The notes under the pieces were generated by a model. The model was not told the origin of the DNA and made no database searches. It was given only the letters and a program-made list of their open reading frames with translations. From assembly GCF_006546625.1 (NCBI RefSeq), contig NZ_VIAR01000005.1, forward strand, positions 1 through 64,000: a stretch of DNA of 64,000 bases. Reading direction: 5' to 3'. Shown here piece after piece: positions 8,993 through 19,487 of the stretch. Position 1 is the first letter of the stretch; each line of letters begins with the position of its first letter. The DNA comes from Haloflavibacter putidus. Lineage in GTDB: Bacteria > Bacteroidota > Bacteroidia > Flavobacteriales > Flavobacteriaceae. The translations under genes were made by a program, and so were the position numbers.

Positions 8993-11491
8993 TTATATGT
9001 CATCAAAGTCGTTAGTGAATGATATGTTTAATGTGTAAAAGAAGCTTTGGTATTCTTTCCACTTAGTGGTTCCTTCTACAGGCTCTTCTAAAACTAATTT
9101 TACACGTTGATTCTTATACTTTCCACTAGCTTTAGACATTAGTTGGAAACGGTGTTTCACTTCTCGCTGTCGTTCACTTCCTTCATCTATATCAAAATTG
9201 TAAGTAAATAAATCACTTAGACGTTCTTCGTCCTCAGCATAAATAGCTGCTCTAATGGTGCGCGGTAATACTTGCTCTGTTACCAAATTGGATTGGATGA
9301 ATGAAACTGCAAGAATATTTGTAGTAATCCTATCTGTAGACTTAATAATGTCAATATCTACTTGAGACGTGGTATCTTGACGCTTTTTACTCACTTTAAG
9401 CAACGGTATTACAATTTCTTGCATCGTTGCTCCACCGTGAACAAATCGTGAACCAGCACCGCTTATTCTCAATCTATTTACAGATTTTGGTATCAACACA
9501 TCCACATCCGAATCAATATTTAATTCTGAACCTTTGAAGGCTTTTGTAGTATCATCACCATTTAAGTCTTCACCGATAACAAAACGCCTATTCTCCTTCC
9601 AAATGGTTCCCGAATGTCTGGATGTCACAAAATCACTTTCATCTAAATCGCTATGCTGATAAATATAACCGTGGTCTGCAGTAATCATCATATTGTTACC
9701 GTTCATATTAGCAATCTTCTTCATCATATCCATCAAGAAGTCAAACTCTTGTTCTACAGCATCAAATACTCGTTCTTCCGTAGCTTTATCATCACCTGTT
9801 TTATCTATTCTATTGTGATAGATATAGATAAGGTCATACTGTTTTACAAAGGCTCTTCCTTCTTTGTTAGCATTCATACTCATAAAGTCATCTGCTTTAA
9901 TTGCCGTGGCTCTTACTCCTGAATTTTCGGCTAAAATTTTAGAACGGCCTTTGGTGCCAGCACTTGACATTCCATCAACGACAACCGCATCTGTTTTCGC
10001 TTTAAGTGAAATACTTTTATTCGGTAATAAAGAAGCCATCCCCAGTTGCGTATAGGAAGGCAAACTACTTAGCATATGCTCTATGTTAGATTCATATCTA
10101 TTTTCAGATTTTAATCTTCTGTTAAGTTCTGCACCATTTTCATAGCGTAAGGCATCAGATATGATAACAAACAAACGTTGTTTTTTCTTTGCAAAAGGTT
10201 GTACGTGCTGTTCAAAAAAGCGTTGTTGACTGTAGGGCTCTTGATTAGGCCATTCGATCAAATCATCCACTACTTTTTGCCAGTTGTTGTTATATTTTAA
10301 CAACCAGTCGTTAGCATATACTTTTTCTATTTTTTGTGCTAGCGTTGCAAGTATTCCGTTTTGTTTGGCTTGTCTAAAACTCCAAACAAACTTTCTGTAG
10401 GCTTGGTCTACTTCATACAATTCTGAAGTATAACTTTCTATTCCCTCACTAAAATTAGAATAAGTAGTTCCGTCATATTTACGAATGAGATGCAAGGTTT
10501 CTGCACCATATTCTAGACTATCGTATAAAGCTTCTGAAGTAGTGTACCAGTATTTGTTTTCTCTTTGCTTTTTATACCGAACTACTTTTTCATAAGCTAT
10601 CTCTTCTTCTGCGATGAGATTGACTAGATCGTAGATAATCTTTTTATCGCTTAAGCGAAATAAATCATCCTTAATAATGTCTTCTATTCGGGCTTGCTGA
10701 AGTTTGGTTTCTACATCAATATCTGCTGCTATTTTTTCTGAAACCGTACCAAAACTTTCTCGATATTGTATGGTATCTTTCCAAAGTCCAATAAGTAAAC
10801 GAGATTCTTTGGTCAATTCTGAAGGACGACCTAAACTAAAACTATAATTAAATACTTCCAATAGGAAATCGTAAATAGAAGGCTCCTCTGCTGCATAGTT
10901 AAATGCATTTTTAATTTTAGCCCAATAGTAGCTTTTTAAGTTAAATCGGTCTAAATTCTTATCAAACTTTTCATTAGCATCTATAAATGCTGCACTATGC
11001 GCGTGTATAAACGTGCTAAGGTTTACGTAATCTGTATTAAACAACACCGCAAGCATTTTACTGCGTATATCCTCGTGTTCATCACCTGCGCCTAGCAGCT
11101 CTTTCAATTTGTTTCGACGGTCTTTGGCTTTAAAGAATTCAATATGCTCTGCAACGAGTTCTTTTAAGTGATAGCCTAAACCTAATTCTTGCAAAAACAT
11201 TGCTTCTTGGTCGGTATGGAATAGATGGTTTGCCAGTTCGATATCCAGTAACCAATTCTCTTCTTTACTAGGTTTCTTACTTGTGAAGTAGAGTAAAAAT
11301 TTATCTTCTGGTTGTTGTTTCATAATGATATGCTTTACCTCAAACTCATTCTGATTCACGTGAATTTTTTCCACATCAGCAATCTCCAATTTATCAAATT
11401 CTTCGGTGAAGTCTTTCTTTTCATCGTACCAGAAAATGACACGATGGTCTTGAAACCGCTTTATTAATGCTTGTTTTATATTTTGACTCAT
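8993..11491 (-). CDS. pglZ: PglZ, BREX phosphatase-fold protein
   Basis: The 832-residue protein matches PglZ type A (BrxZ) of type 1 BREX. The alkaline-phosphatase-like C-terminal half carries FVIISDALRYE (about 441-451), YIYHNRID (556-563), TADHGYIY (604-611) and RFVHGGATMQEIVIPLL, which supply the metal-binding Asp and His residues of the superfamily. The N-terminal half is helical and probably mediates complex formation. PglZ is essential for BREX defence and for methylation by PglX in studied systems; its enzymatic substrate is not settled. It overlaps the TPR-S1 gene by 4 bases and is followed by brxL. Confidence 0.95.
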   Translation of the reverse strand: MSQNIKQALIKRFQDHRVIFWYDEKKDFTEEFDKLEIADVEKIHVNQNEFEVKHIIMKQQPEDKFLLYFTSKKPSKEENWLLDIELANHLFHTDQEAMFLQELGLGYHLKELVAEHIEFFKAKDRRNKLKELLGAGDEHEDIRSKMLAVLFNTDYVNLSTFIHAHSAAFIDANEKFDKNLDRFNLKSYYWAKIKNAFNYAAEEPSIYDFLLEVFNYSFSLGRPSELTKESRLLIGLWKDTIQYRESFGTVSEKIAADIDVETKLQQARIEDIIKDDLFRLSDKKIIYDLVNLIAEEEIAYEKVVRYKKQRENKYWYTTSEALYDSLEYGAETLHLIRKYDGTTYSNFSEGIESYTSELYEVDQAYRKFVWSFRQAKQNGILATLAQKIEKVYANDWLLKYNNNWQKVVDDLIEWPNQEPYSQQRFFEQHVQPFAKKKQRLFVIISDALRYENGAELNRRLKSENRYESNIEHMLSSLPSYTQLGMASLLPNKSISLKAKTDAVVVDGMSSAGTKGRSKILAENSGVRATAIKADDFMSMNANKEGRAFVKQYDLIYIYHNRIDKTGDDKATEERVFDAVEQEFDFLMDMMKKIANMNGNNMMITADHGYIYQHSDLDESDFVTSRHSGTIWKENRRFVIGEDLNGDDTTKAFKGSELNIDSDVDVLIPKSVNRLRISGAGSRFVHGGATMQEIVIPLLKVSKKRQDTTSQVDIDIIKSTDRITTNILAVSFIQSNLVTEQVLPRTIRAAIYAEDEERLSDLFTYNFDIDEGSERQREVKHRFQLMSKASGKYKNQRVKLVLEEPVEGTTKWKEYQSFFYTLNISFTNDFDDI

Positions 11492-13020
11492 AGTTTTTCT
11501 AATATTTTTAAACTATACCCTTTTTCTGTTTTTTTAATGATTTTAATCTTCACAAAATCATTAGCATCATAGATTTCCTTAAAATTTGATTCTAATACTG
11601 AAATATGGGAAAGACCACTTTTGCCAGAGTCAAAATCAATAAATATTCCGAAGTCTACGATATTTTGCACTTTCCCCTTAAATATTTCACCAATTATCTC
11701 ATCTTCTTTTTTAAGGGTAATTATTTTAATATTTTCCGCAATAGGGTCAGCTTTATAATCATAATCGCTTACAAAAGAGATTTCGGCATTTTTAAACTTA
11801 TCTATTCTATGATGCGCTTTATTGAAAGAATTCTTTGTGAAATTTATTACGCTTTCATCAGTGCACTTAATCTTTCCAAACCTTCCGTTTTTATGAATAA
11901 AAATGATTTCTCCTTTTGAAGAAGGAGAATCACTATATAATTCATCTTTATAGTAGCTGTAGAGTTTTTTAAATAAAGTTTTTGCATTTCCAGTTACTTC
12001 TTTTAATTCAAAATAATTAACAAGCTTTTGATACTTGGCTGAATTATTCCAAAGACCTTCTTGAATTCCAGCGTATATAACTTCAGCAAACCTTTTTGCT
12101 TCATTTATTCTATTGAGTCTTACCAAAATCCTAGATTGATGTAACAATAAACTGGCACAAAATTTTACATCTTTTAGAACAATTGCAGAACGAAGCGACT
12201 TCTCCCAACTTTCTTCATATCTTTTTTGATTAAACAGAATTTCTGAAAATTCTTTAAATAAAAAGTATTTGCTACTGCCAGCTTTAGAATTAATAATTTC
12301 TAAATATTGTTTTTCCGCTAAATCAAGATTATTAAGTTTAATATATGCACGAGCTATTCTCATTTTGAACCATAAATCATTATCATAATGAAATTCACTA
12401 ATACTAGAAAGAGCTAAATTACACGCTTTTAGAGCCTCTTCAGCTTTATTTAATTTATCGCAGGCTTTAGTGTAATATTGAAAGTACGTTTCATAAGGGG
12501 ATGCCTGTTCAACATCTCTCCCTTCATTAGTAGTATAACTTGAAGATTCTTTGGATAAAAAATCAGGATTGATAATTTTACAGTAGTCAAAAATCTTATT
12601 TGCATTAAAAAGATTGTTTGAGTGTGCTGCCCAAAGATTAGAAACAATTAAGTAAAATGGACAAGGATATTGATTATTAAGACTAACATCCTTCTGTTTT
12701 AAAAGTGGAAGGTATTGACCTATAATATTTTCGAATTGAAGTATTTGTTGTGGTGATTTATTCTTTATGTAATTATCAAATATGTACCATCCGCATAAAC
12801 TAAAAACAATTTCGTCTTCTTTAAACTTCCCTACTATTTCTTGTAGTTTTATAATATTAGTTTTGTGTGCCTTTCGTGCAGCTTGCAAAAGATTTACCGC
12901 ATCAAATTTATTGAACTCTTCGGCGTGATTCTCATAGATTTCTAAACAAATTTCTATTGCTTTAGAAGGGTCCTTTTGAATAAATCCTTTGGCACTGTCT
13001 TGAAGTTCTCTTTTAGTCAT
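11488..13020 (-). CDS. TPR protein with cold-shock-like and S1 domains
   Basis: A 510-residue protein that is not a known BREX component. Residues about 1-350 are helical repeats resembling TPR (for example ARAYIKLNNLDLAEKQYLEI). Residues about 368-436 (GEIIFIHKNGRFGKIKC...) look like a cold-shock-type OB fold. Residues about 444-510 (GEIFKGKVQNIVDFGIFIDF...GLSHIS) are a clear S1 RNA-binding domain. The architecture suggests binding to RNA or single-stranded nucleic acid together with protein scaffolding. It overlaps the NERD gene by 8 bases and pglZ by 4, so it is translationally coupled to BREX. Its role is inferred only from domains and location. Confidence 0.8.
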   Translation of the reverse strand: MTKRELQDSAKGFIQKDPSKAIEICLEIYENHAEEFNKFDAVNLLQAARKAHKTNIIKLQEIVGKFKEDEIVFSLCGWYIFDNYIKNKSPQQILQFENIIGQYLPLLKQKDVSLNNQYPCPFYLIVSNLWAAHSNNLFNANKIFDYCKIINPDFLSKESSSYTTNEGRDVEQASPYETYFQYYTKACDKLNKAEEALKACNLALSSISEFHYDNDLWFKMRIARAYIKLNNLDLAEKQYLEIINSKAGSSKYFLFKEFSEILFNQKRYEESWEKSLRSAIVLKDVKFCASLLLHQSRILVRLNRINEAKRFAEVIYAGIQEGLWNNSAKYQKLVNYFELKEVTGNAKTLFKKLYSYYKDELYSDSPSSKGEIIFIHKNGRFGKIKCTDESVINFTKNSFNKAHHRIDKFKNAEISFVSDYDYKADPIAENIKIITLKKEDEIIGEIFKGKVQNIVDFGIFIDFDSGKSGLSHISVLESNFKEIYDANDFVKIKIIKKTEKGYSLKILEKL

Positions 13021-15970
13021 TTTTAACTAATGTTTTAATAATTTGTACAAGATCTTCAGTAGATTTTTCTTTAATAGTCAAACAAGAAAAGAAGCCGTAG
13101 TTGCGCTCCCTTGTGGTATATCTAAGGTTGAAGTTAACCACTTCATTATTTCTTGTTACGGTGAACCTATCCTCATTTTGATGGGATTCTTGAAGATGTA
13201 ATTGACAATTTTGTTTGCTTAGTTCAAACTGCCAATCTTTATAAATTTTCTTTCGAAAGTCTTCAGGATAACTTGCTTCCTTTGCTTTATTAAATAATTT
13301 ACCAATAGCTTTTTCTAAAGCTTCTCTATTATTCTCGTTGGTGCGTTCAATTCGTATGGAAGAAACTTCTTGATTTCCTTTATTATTAATTGCTAAAATT
13401 GATTCCTCATTAGTAGAAGAGCAGAACGTTACCTTTATTAAATATGCTGATTTTTTCTGAATGTTTAATATGCTGTATCCTTCTAGTTCATTGAGTAAGT
13501 GTTTTACCGCTATAAGACTATTAAGGTTTAAATCTTCGGTAACATAAGTTTTTATCGAACTTGGGATATCTTCTTCTTCAAAACTCAAGTTGGGATTAAC
13601 ATCAATAAATTCTAAGTTTTCATTTACTGCAACTTCATCTATAAAAGTGCAATTATCAAATGGCGAAATTGTTAAAGGATTAAGCATAAACAACTGAGTA
13701 TTGGCAGCTGTTAATCCTGAATATAACCATCTAAAGTAACTTGCATTTGTTATTCCAGAATCCTCTTGTTGAGTGGCTTTAAATAATATACTTTCAAAGT
13801 TTGAACCTACAGACTTATGAACTGTAATTGCCCACCCATAATTAACAAGAGCAGCATTAATAAAAGGGTCATTTTTCCTTAAGGATATTAAAAGATTATT
13901 ACTGTATATTTTTTTATAAGAACGTTCTACTTTATTTCTTTGAGTTTTATATTTTTTTAAGTCTTTTTTTAAAACTTTTTCGCCTTCATTTTCTCGTTTA
14001 TTCCATTCTTTTATGTTGTTTAAAGCTTCATTAAACTCTTTGTCATAAAGTAAATTCTGATATTCTTGACTCTTTTCAAATGGATATATTTTCTTGGATT
14101 CTGCTAATTTCTTATTAATAAAAATCTTAAATGCCACTAATTCTTTCTGAGACAATTCTTCAACTCCATCAAGGTAATTTTCTAAGATTATAATTTCTGC
14201 ATCTGCCGAAGTTACATTTCCTAGTAATTGAACTTTTAATCTTCTAAACATTAAATTAGCAACAAGCTCATTGTTTCTTTTGGTAACTGTTTCGGGTATT
14301 TGTTCCTTCACTTCTTTGACTAGCAAATAACTACCATTTACAGCTTTTGTTGGCACGCCAAGACCTGTAATGTCGGGTATATTAATGTTATTGTTTAATA
14401 TTAGTAAATCGTTTACCGCTAATTTTTTACCTGTTTTTAGAATATTTTTTTTGATATATAAATTTGTAGTCCTTGCATCTTTCTTTGAAAAAAACAAAAC
14501 CGCTTCTTTAGGCTCAGCTTCAAAAGGATGAGAAAACCAATTTTTTATACAATTCAATCCGTCATCGTGCTTCGCGTAGTGTAGTGATGCATCAAATTGA
14601 TATGTTAAATTGTTGAAGTAATTTTGGTCTATCGCGTTTCCCAGTACTTTTCTAGTTTTTAATAACTGAACATCTGAATCACGTTTTTCAGGTGTATGTC
14701 TATAGTTTATTATATTACCATCTGGGAATAGCTCATTAAGGGTATCTAGATTTAGAGCGGAATCTTCAACCTTTCCGTAAGAAAGCATATATGGGTCTCC
14801 GATGAATATAATTTTTCTATTGGTCTTTTTAAGTCGTAGAAATTGAATCAAATCTTGAAGTAACCTTCCCGTTCCAAATTTCATTAAATCGGTTTGATGC
14901 AGACTTTGAGAAACTAAATGTGCCTCTGGAATAATGATAGTTGCGTTATCATCTATCTCGCTATCGCTTTTTAAATCTATTAGTTCCTGTTCTAATTCTG
15001 ATTCCTCTGGTGTTTGCTCATCTTCTATTTCCCCGTCTTCCTTTTTTAAATCATTATCTCTTCCTCCGTATATTACAGCATACAGGCTGGAAACGTCAAA
15101 TTTTGTTCTTAGATTAATTTTACGTGCAATTCTGGAAGAGTGACACCAAATATCAGTTTCTGGTGAGCCATTGTCTAAAGCATAGGTATTAACCATCGCC
15201 ATCCACTCATCCCTTAGCGTTTGGCTCATTGATTCTAACACCAGTATTCCTGATTCATTATTAGCATAAAATTCTTTTAGAGCTGGCTCAATATTTTTGT
15301 CTATTACTTGATGCTGGGCTTTTGGTTTTGCGTAATAGTCATCAGCCTTTATTGTTAAGTCTCCACTCCATTCTTTTGCAGGAAATAAAGCTTTGAATTT
15401 TGCAGCTATAGGTGCTTCAAACTTATTGGGACTGGCATATTGATTAAGAAATGTATGCAGGTCTAATTCGCTTTTTAGTTGGTAATACGGAACCCTTCTA
15501 GACGTTTCTCTATTTTTGGTTATAGGGCCCGAGAAGATATTGAGTGCACAGATTTTTTTAATATCAACTACATAACGCAACAGTCCGTCATCTTGCACGA
15601 TACCCTTCATCACACCTCGGTATCTATCCAATTGTTTAAAAGGATTTGTATGGTTATTTCCTGCTTCTATTTTAATGCGATTACCATCTTTAGTATTATT
15701 AAACCACGCTTTAGTTCTAAAGTCATCATCGTTGGTAGGCAACATAATTTCACCTTTGTAATCCTTAAAATCGATGATTATTAAACCGTTTGTATATAAT
15801 AAAATGGCATCGGCTCTAAACCTTGGATAGTCTTCGTTAAACGGATTTCCTATTAAAAGCCCATCCCATTTTTGTTCTTTGAAAAATGGAACCAAGTGAA
15901 GGGCTACACGGTCAAACTGTACATTTTCGTGGAGATTTTCTGTTTTATTGAATAATACCTCTAATGCCAT
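13013..15970 (-). CDS. NERD-domain protein with degenerate SF1 helicase region
   Basis: The 985-residue protein opens with a NERD nuclease-like domain (about 1-190). It has FRADAILL followed by IIIDFKDYKG, so the acidic residues D54 and D67 and Lys K69 are in place. The rest follows the plan of UvrD/DUF2075-type helicases, but the ATPase motifs are broken: the Walker A position reads GILVLESMSQTLRDE with no GKT, the Walker B position reads IIIPEAHLVS rather than DEAH, HKSVGSNF stands for HKxQGxEF, and LYSGLTAANTQL lacks the arginine of TRA. GDPYML is retained. It is probably a nuclease or DNA-binding scaffold without helicase activity. It starts 5 bases after pglX and overlaps the TPR-S1 gene by 8. 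Confidence 0.8.
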   Translation of the reverse strand: MALEVLFNKTENLHENVQFDRVALHLVPFFKEQKWDGLLIGNPFNEDYPRFRADAILLYTNGLIIIDFKDYKGEIMLPTNDDDFRTKAWFNNTKDGNRIKIEAGNNHTNPFKQLDRYRGVMKGIVQDDGLLRYVVDIKKICALNIFSGPITKNRETSRRVPYYQLKSELDLHTFLNQYASPNKFEAPIAAKFKALFPAKEWSGDLTIKADDYYAKPKAQHQVIDKNIEPALKEFYANNESGILVLESMSQTLRDEWMAMVNTYALDNGSPETDIWCHSSRIARKINLRTKFDVSSLYAVIYGGRDNDLKKEDGEIEDEQTPEESELEQELIDLKSDSEIDDNATIIIPEAHLVSQSLHQTDLMKFGTGRLLQDLIQFLRLKKTNRKIIFIGDPYMLSYGKVEDSALNLDTLNELFPDGNIINYRHTPEKRDSDVQLLKTRKVLGNAIDQNYFNNLTYQFDASLHYAKHDDGLNCIKNWFSHPFEAEPKEAVLFFSKKDARTTNLYIKKNILKTGKKLAVNDLLILNNNINIPDITGLGVPTKAVNGSYLLVKEVKEQIPETVTKRNNELVANLMFRRLKVQLLGNVTSADAEIIILENYLDGVEELSQKELVAFKIFINKKLAESKKIYPFEKSQEYQNLLYDKEFNEALNNIKEWNKRENEGEKVLKKDLKKYKTQRNKVERSYKKIYSNNLLISLRKNDPFINAALVNYGWAITVHKSVGSNFESILFKATQQEDSGITNASYFRWLYSGLTAANTQLFMLNPLTISPFDNCTFIDEVAVNENLEFIDVNPNLSFEEEDIPSSIKTYVTEDLNLNSLIAVKHLLNELEGYSILNIQKKSAYLIKVTFCSSTNEESILAINNKGNQEVSSIRIERTNENNREALEKAIGKLFNKAKEASYPEDFRKKIYKDWQFELSKQNCQLHLQESHQNEDRFTVTRNNEVVNFNLRYTTRERNYGFFSCLTIKEKSTEDLVQIIKTLVKND

Positions 15971-15975
15971 ATATA

Positions 15976-18900
15976 TTATTTTATTGTGGTTGTATCAATC
16001 CAATCAAACTTCTTGACCTTGTCCTTTGCTTTTTTATCATTAAGCCCTTTTACTAATTTAATGGCGTTACCAAACTTGTTGTAGTTGACTAGCACACCAT
16101 CATCTAAGTCTATTGTGATACGTTCTGTGGCGAGTGGGTATAAAACTTCTCTTTCGTATTCTTGTAGTTCTAGCAACACTGCTTTGAGCTTGTCTTTTTC
16201 TTTGGCTGCTTTGGTTTGCTCGCTAGAAGTACCAGACTCAATTAAATGGTCTAGGTGTTCCATACGTGTGTTGAGCTTTTCTCTGTATTCTACTAAGTAG
16301 CCATTAAGAATTTGGTTAAGCGTATCTGGTGTGTAGCGGTGCATATAAATAAGCACGTTAAATGCTCCTTTAGGTGATGAGAACATCCAGTAGATAGGAC
16401 GTTTTTTATAACGCTTTATATGGTCGTTATAAAAGTCCTTTACAAAGAACTTACGGATGTCTTTACCTATGCAATCTTCTATAAATGCAAGATTTTTTTC
16501 AAATTGGCTTTCGCCAAAAGTGACTTTTAAAAACTCATAAAAACGACCTACGATATCATCTTCAAACCACTCGTCATCAAGTACTGGGATGATGTTGTCG
16601 TCATCTGGCATAAAACTAGCTGCTAGTTGCTGGTTGCTAGTTGCTATTTTTTCCAAATAATCCTCTAAGGTTTCTCCTTGATTGGCTAGGATTAAACCTT
16701 CTTTGACTAACGAGTAGCGACCAAACATACAACCTACTGCATAACTTATGAATTGTATAAATACTTCTTTGGCATTAAAAACTAGCTCACCGTTAACAAT
16801 GTCTGTTTCTTCTTTTAAGATGGTTATATCTTCTAGCGGCACCTCTGGTGTAAGCTCTTCTTGTAAACTATAGATGTCTATAAACTGCTTGTTGAGTTCT
16901 TCTTCGTTTTTATGTAGGTGGAAGAATTTATTTGTCCAATACTGTTGGTAGCCATCGTAAGATTCTTCTAGCGTATCTGATTTATGTTTAACGAGTTCGT
17001 TTTGAGTAAAATCTAGAGAAGTTTCCCTAGAATTCCATTCAAGAATATAGTCTTCTAAATTACTTTCATTTTTGAAATCAAAGATTCTAGGGTTAATTGG
17101 AATTCCTAGAACATTCCCAACATTTAAGGCTAATGTAGGATTAATAATTTCTAAATAATATTTCGCAACTTTAGAATTCAAGAACATCATCATACCATTT
17201 AGAGAATAACTTTCTTCATTTAAAGAAAATATCGCTGGTGATACTGAATTATATAAAGCTTCATTAGTCAGTAGTCTAAATGAATTGTTACTTCCTGATA
17301 TTATAGACCAAGTTATACCTCTTTTATCTCTATTAGTTTCGGAGGTTATTCTTGCGATTTTATCTTTCCTGTAGTGTATTTGACATTCTTTCGTCCACTT
17401 TAATACAAATTCATAATTACCGTAATGCTTTCTCGTTTCACCTCCTTTAGAACAAAGTCTCCACTTTTTATCTTTACCGTAATCAATTTTTTGAATTTCC
17501 CAGTATTGTCTAAGATATTCAGCATCTTTACCTGATTTACAAGGCCCATCGGACACAAAATATTCATTAATTTTCTTAAATTTCTCAAAAGATTTAATAA
17601 CAGTTTGTGGTGACCAATATCCTATTGGATGATTTGGGATTTTTAAAAAATTATTTTGATTTGTTTTATAATACCAACCGCATCTCGAATTTTTAATAGC
17701 TTCGAGAGCTTTTAAAGATTTTAACTGGGTATTCTTATCATCAACCAATCGAATATAATTTCCTTTTGCGTCAGTGTTTTTTTTAACCAAAGTAAATGCA
17801 ACATTTTGTACTACTTCACCTCCTATTTCAGGAAAAGTTCTAGCTCCTAAGTGTAAAAGTGTATCAATGTTTATTTCTCTAATTAGTTTTTTACGTAGCC
17901 TTTCATAACTGCTTAAAAACATCCACGAATGTTGGTTAATCATTCCTAGATAACCTTTGAGTTGTAAAACTCCCAAACCAGCTTCCATAAAACAAGCCAT
18001 TAAATCTGCTTTGCTGGCTGGATAATTGGTTTTTACAAAATCAGCAAGAGGGTTGTTCATATTACCACCACCCATATATGGTGGGTTATCTACTACGCAA
18101 TGATACTTTCGCGAAAGCGAAACCAACTGTGCTAAAGCAATTACAAGTTGCTGTAATTTTTCTTTTATAAAAAGGTCTGAGTTAGTTTGTTCTTTAACCT
18201 TTAAAGATTGTAGTGTTTCTTCTAAAAATAAAGTACTTGAATGTGGTACGATGAGTGAACCAAGATTGGTCGCTTGTTGTATGTTTCCTAAATCGTAAAG
18301 TAGTTCATTTGATAGTTTGGTGTCTATACTTTTAAATACTTCTCTTATCTCATCCGTAGTTAGTTTTAAGTCTTGGTAGCACAGAATATGCGGTGTCAGT
18401 TGTTTTCTAAACACACGTTTATGGTATTCACGAGCTTTCATCATTAAAGCTAATCCTGCTAATTGTGCAGCACGTTCATCAATCTCAAAACCATACAAGT
18501 TTTTTTCAACGATAAGCTGCGGTATTTCACTTGGGCTATAACCTTCTTCTTCATAGATTTTGGTCAATAGCTCAAAACCATATACCAAGATGTGACCACT
18601 ACCACAAGCTTGGTCCAACAAGGTTATTTCTTCAACTGAGTTAATCTTAAGAAAGTCATCACTCTCTGTTGCTGGTGACTCAATGTAATATGGCATATGG
18701 TCTTTCAAACTAGAGTTGGGTCTATTTTGCAACCATAGTTTCCCTACTGTATTTTGCACCATATATTCTACAATCCAGCGAGGTGTAAACAATTGGGTAG
18801 CTGCTGGTATGTCTTCTTTTTTTACTTTGCCTTTAGCAGCAAAGACCTCATCTTTTCGTTCAGAAATATAAAACTGGTATATCCATCCAATAATTTCTAC

Positions 18901-19479
18901 CTCAGCACAGTCTTCTGTAGACATTCCCTCTCTTATGTCTTGTACTATAGAGAACTCAGAGGTTAAATCGTCTGGTAAGAGTAACTCTGCATAATCGTTA
19001 ATCTTTTCAAATAGAAAAGGAAAAATGGTGTTGAGGTGGTTACAGGCACCTATGAGTAGTTCCTTATACGCTTCGTTTTGTGCATCGCTACTACGTATGG
19101 TACCATCTAGTAATTCAAAAATATGTTTGGTATCTACAGATAGCTCGTTTGGGATGTTACCTTGTTTGGCTTCGTCTAATAGTTCTGGTAAGGTATAACC
19201 CTCTTTGGGTGTGATTACGCCTATTTTTATAGGTTGGTAATCGTTAGCATCCATAAAACGCAGTGCCATCAACCTATTAAACCACGTGTACGCCACCTTA
19301 TCTACAACCTGTTCTTTTGAAGTCTTTTGTATTTCGGCTTTTAGCTTTTTTACCTGTGCTTCTTTTTCTCGTAATACCGCAGAGTCTGTAGTTAACACAT
19401 AGTCTAGCTTTGCAGCCACTTGTGAAACGATTTTTATACGCGCTTCTTGAGCGAAACTTTTGAGTTGGTTGGTGTTCAT
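15976..19479 (-). CDS. pglX: PglX, BREX adenine-specific DNA methyltransferase
   Basis: The 1167-residue protein is the BREX-1 methyltransferase, which puts N6-methyl groups on adenine of a non-palindromic site to mark host DNA. Visible motifs are LFTPRWIVEYMV (about 231-241), the SAM-binding motif LLDQACGSGH (287-296), the acidic YGFEID (about 329-334), and the catalytic DNPPY (464-468). The large C-terminal half would hold target recognition and contacts with BREX partners. Length is normal for the family. It starts 8 bases after the GmrSD-like gene and is followed after 5 bases by the NERD gene. Confidence 0.95.
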   Translation of the reverse strand: MNTNQLKSFAQEARIKIVSQVAAKLDYVLTTDSAVLREKEAQVKKLKAEIQKTSKEQVVDKVAYTWFNRLMALRFMDANDYQPIKIGVITPKEGYTLPELLDEAKQGNIPNELSVDTKHIFELLDGTIRSSDAQNEAYKELLIGACNHLNTIFPFLFEKINDYAELLLPDDLTSEFSIVQDIREGMSTEDCAEVEIIGWIYQFYISERKDEVFAAKGKVKKEDIPAATQLFTPRWIVEYMVQNTVGKLWLQNRPNSSLKDHMPYYIESPATESDDFLKINSVEEITLLDQACGSGHILVYGFELLTKIYEEEGYSPSEIPQLIVEKNLYGFEIDERAAQLAGLALMMKAREYHKRVFRKQLTPHILCYQDLKLTTDEIREVFKSIDTKLSNELLYDLGNIQQATNLGSLIVPHSSTLFLEETLQSLKVKEQTNSDLFIKEKLQQLVIALAQLVSLSRKYHCVVDNPPYMGGGNMNNPLADFVKTNYPASKADLMACFMEAGLGVLQLKGYLGMINQHSWMFLSSYERLRKKLIREINIDTLLHLGARTFPEIGGEVVQNVAFTLVKKNTDAKGNYIRLVDDKNTQLKSLKALEAIKNSRCGWYYKTNQNNFLKIPNHPIGYWSPQTVIKSFEKFKKINEYFVSDGPCKSGKDAEYLRQYWEIQKIDYGKDKKWRLCSKGGETRKHYGNYEFVLKWTKECQIHYRKDKIARITSETNRDKRGITWSIISGSNNSFRLLTNEALYNSVSPAIFSLNEESYSLNGMMMFLNSKVAKYYLEIINPTLALNVGNVLGIPINPRIFDFKNESNLEDYILEWNSRETSLDFTQNELVKHKSDTLEESYDGYQQYWTNKFFHLHKNEEELNKQFIDIYSLQEELTPEVPLEDITILKEETDIVNGELVFNAKEVFIQFISYAVGCMFGRYSLVKEGLILANQGETLEDYLEKIATSNQQLAASFMPDDDNIIPVLDDEWFEDDIVGRFYEFLKVTFGESQFEKNLAFIEDCIGKDIRKFFVKDFYNDHIKRYKKRPIYWMFSSPKGAFNVLIYMHRYTPDTLNQILNGYLVEYREKLNTRMEHLDHLIESGTSSEQTKAAKEKDKLKAVLLELQEYEREVLYPLATERITIDLDDGVLVNYNKFGNAIKLVKGLNDKKAKDKVKKFDWIDTTTIK

Positions 19480-19487
19480 AAATTTTA

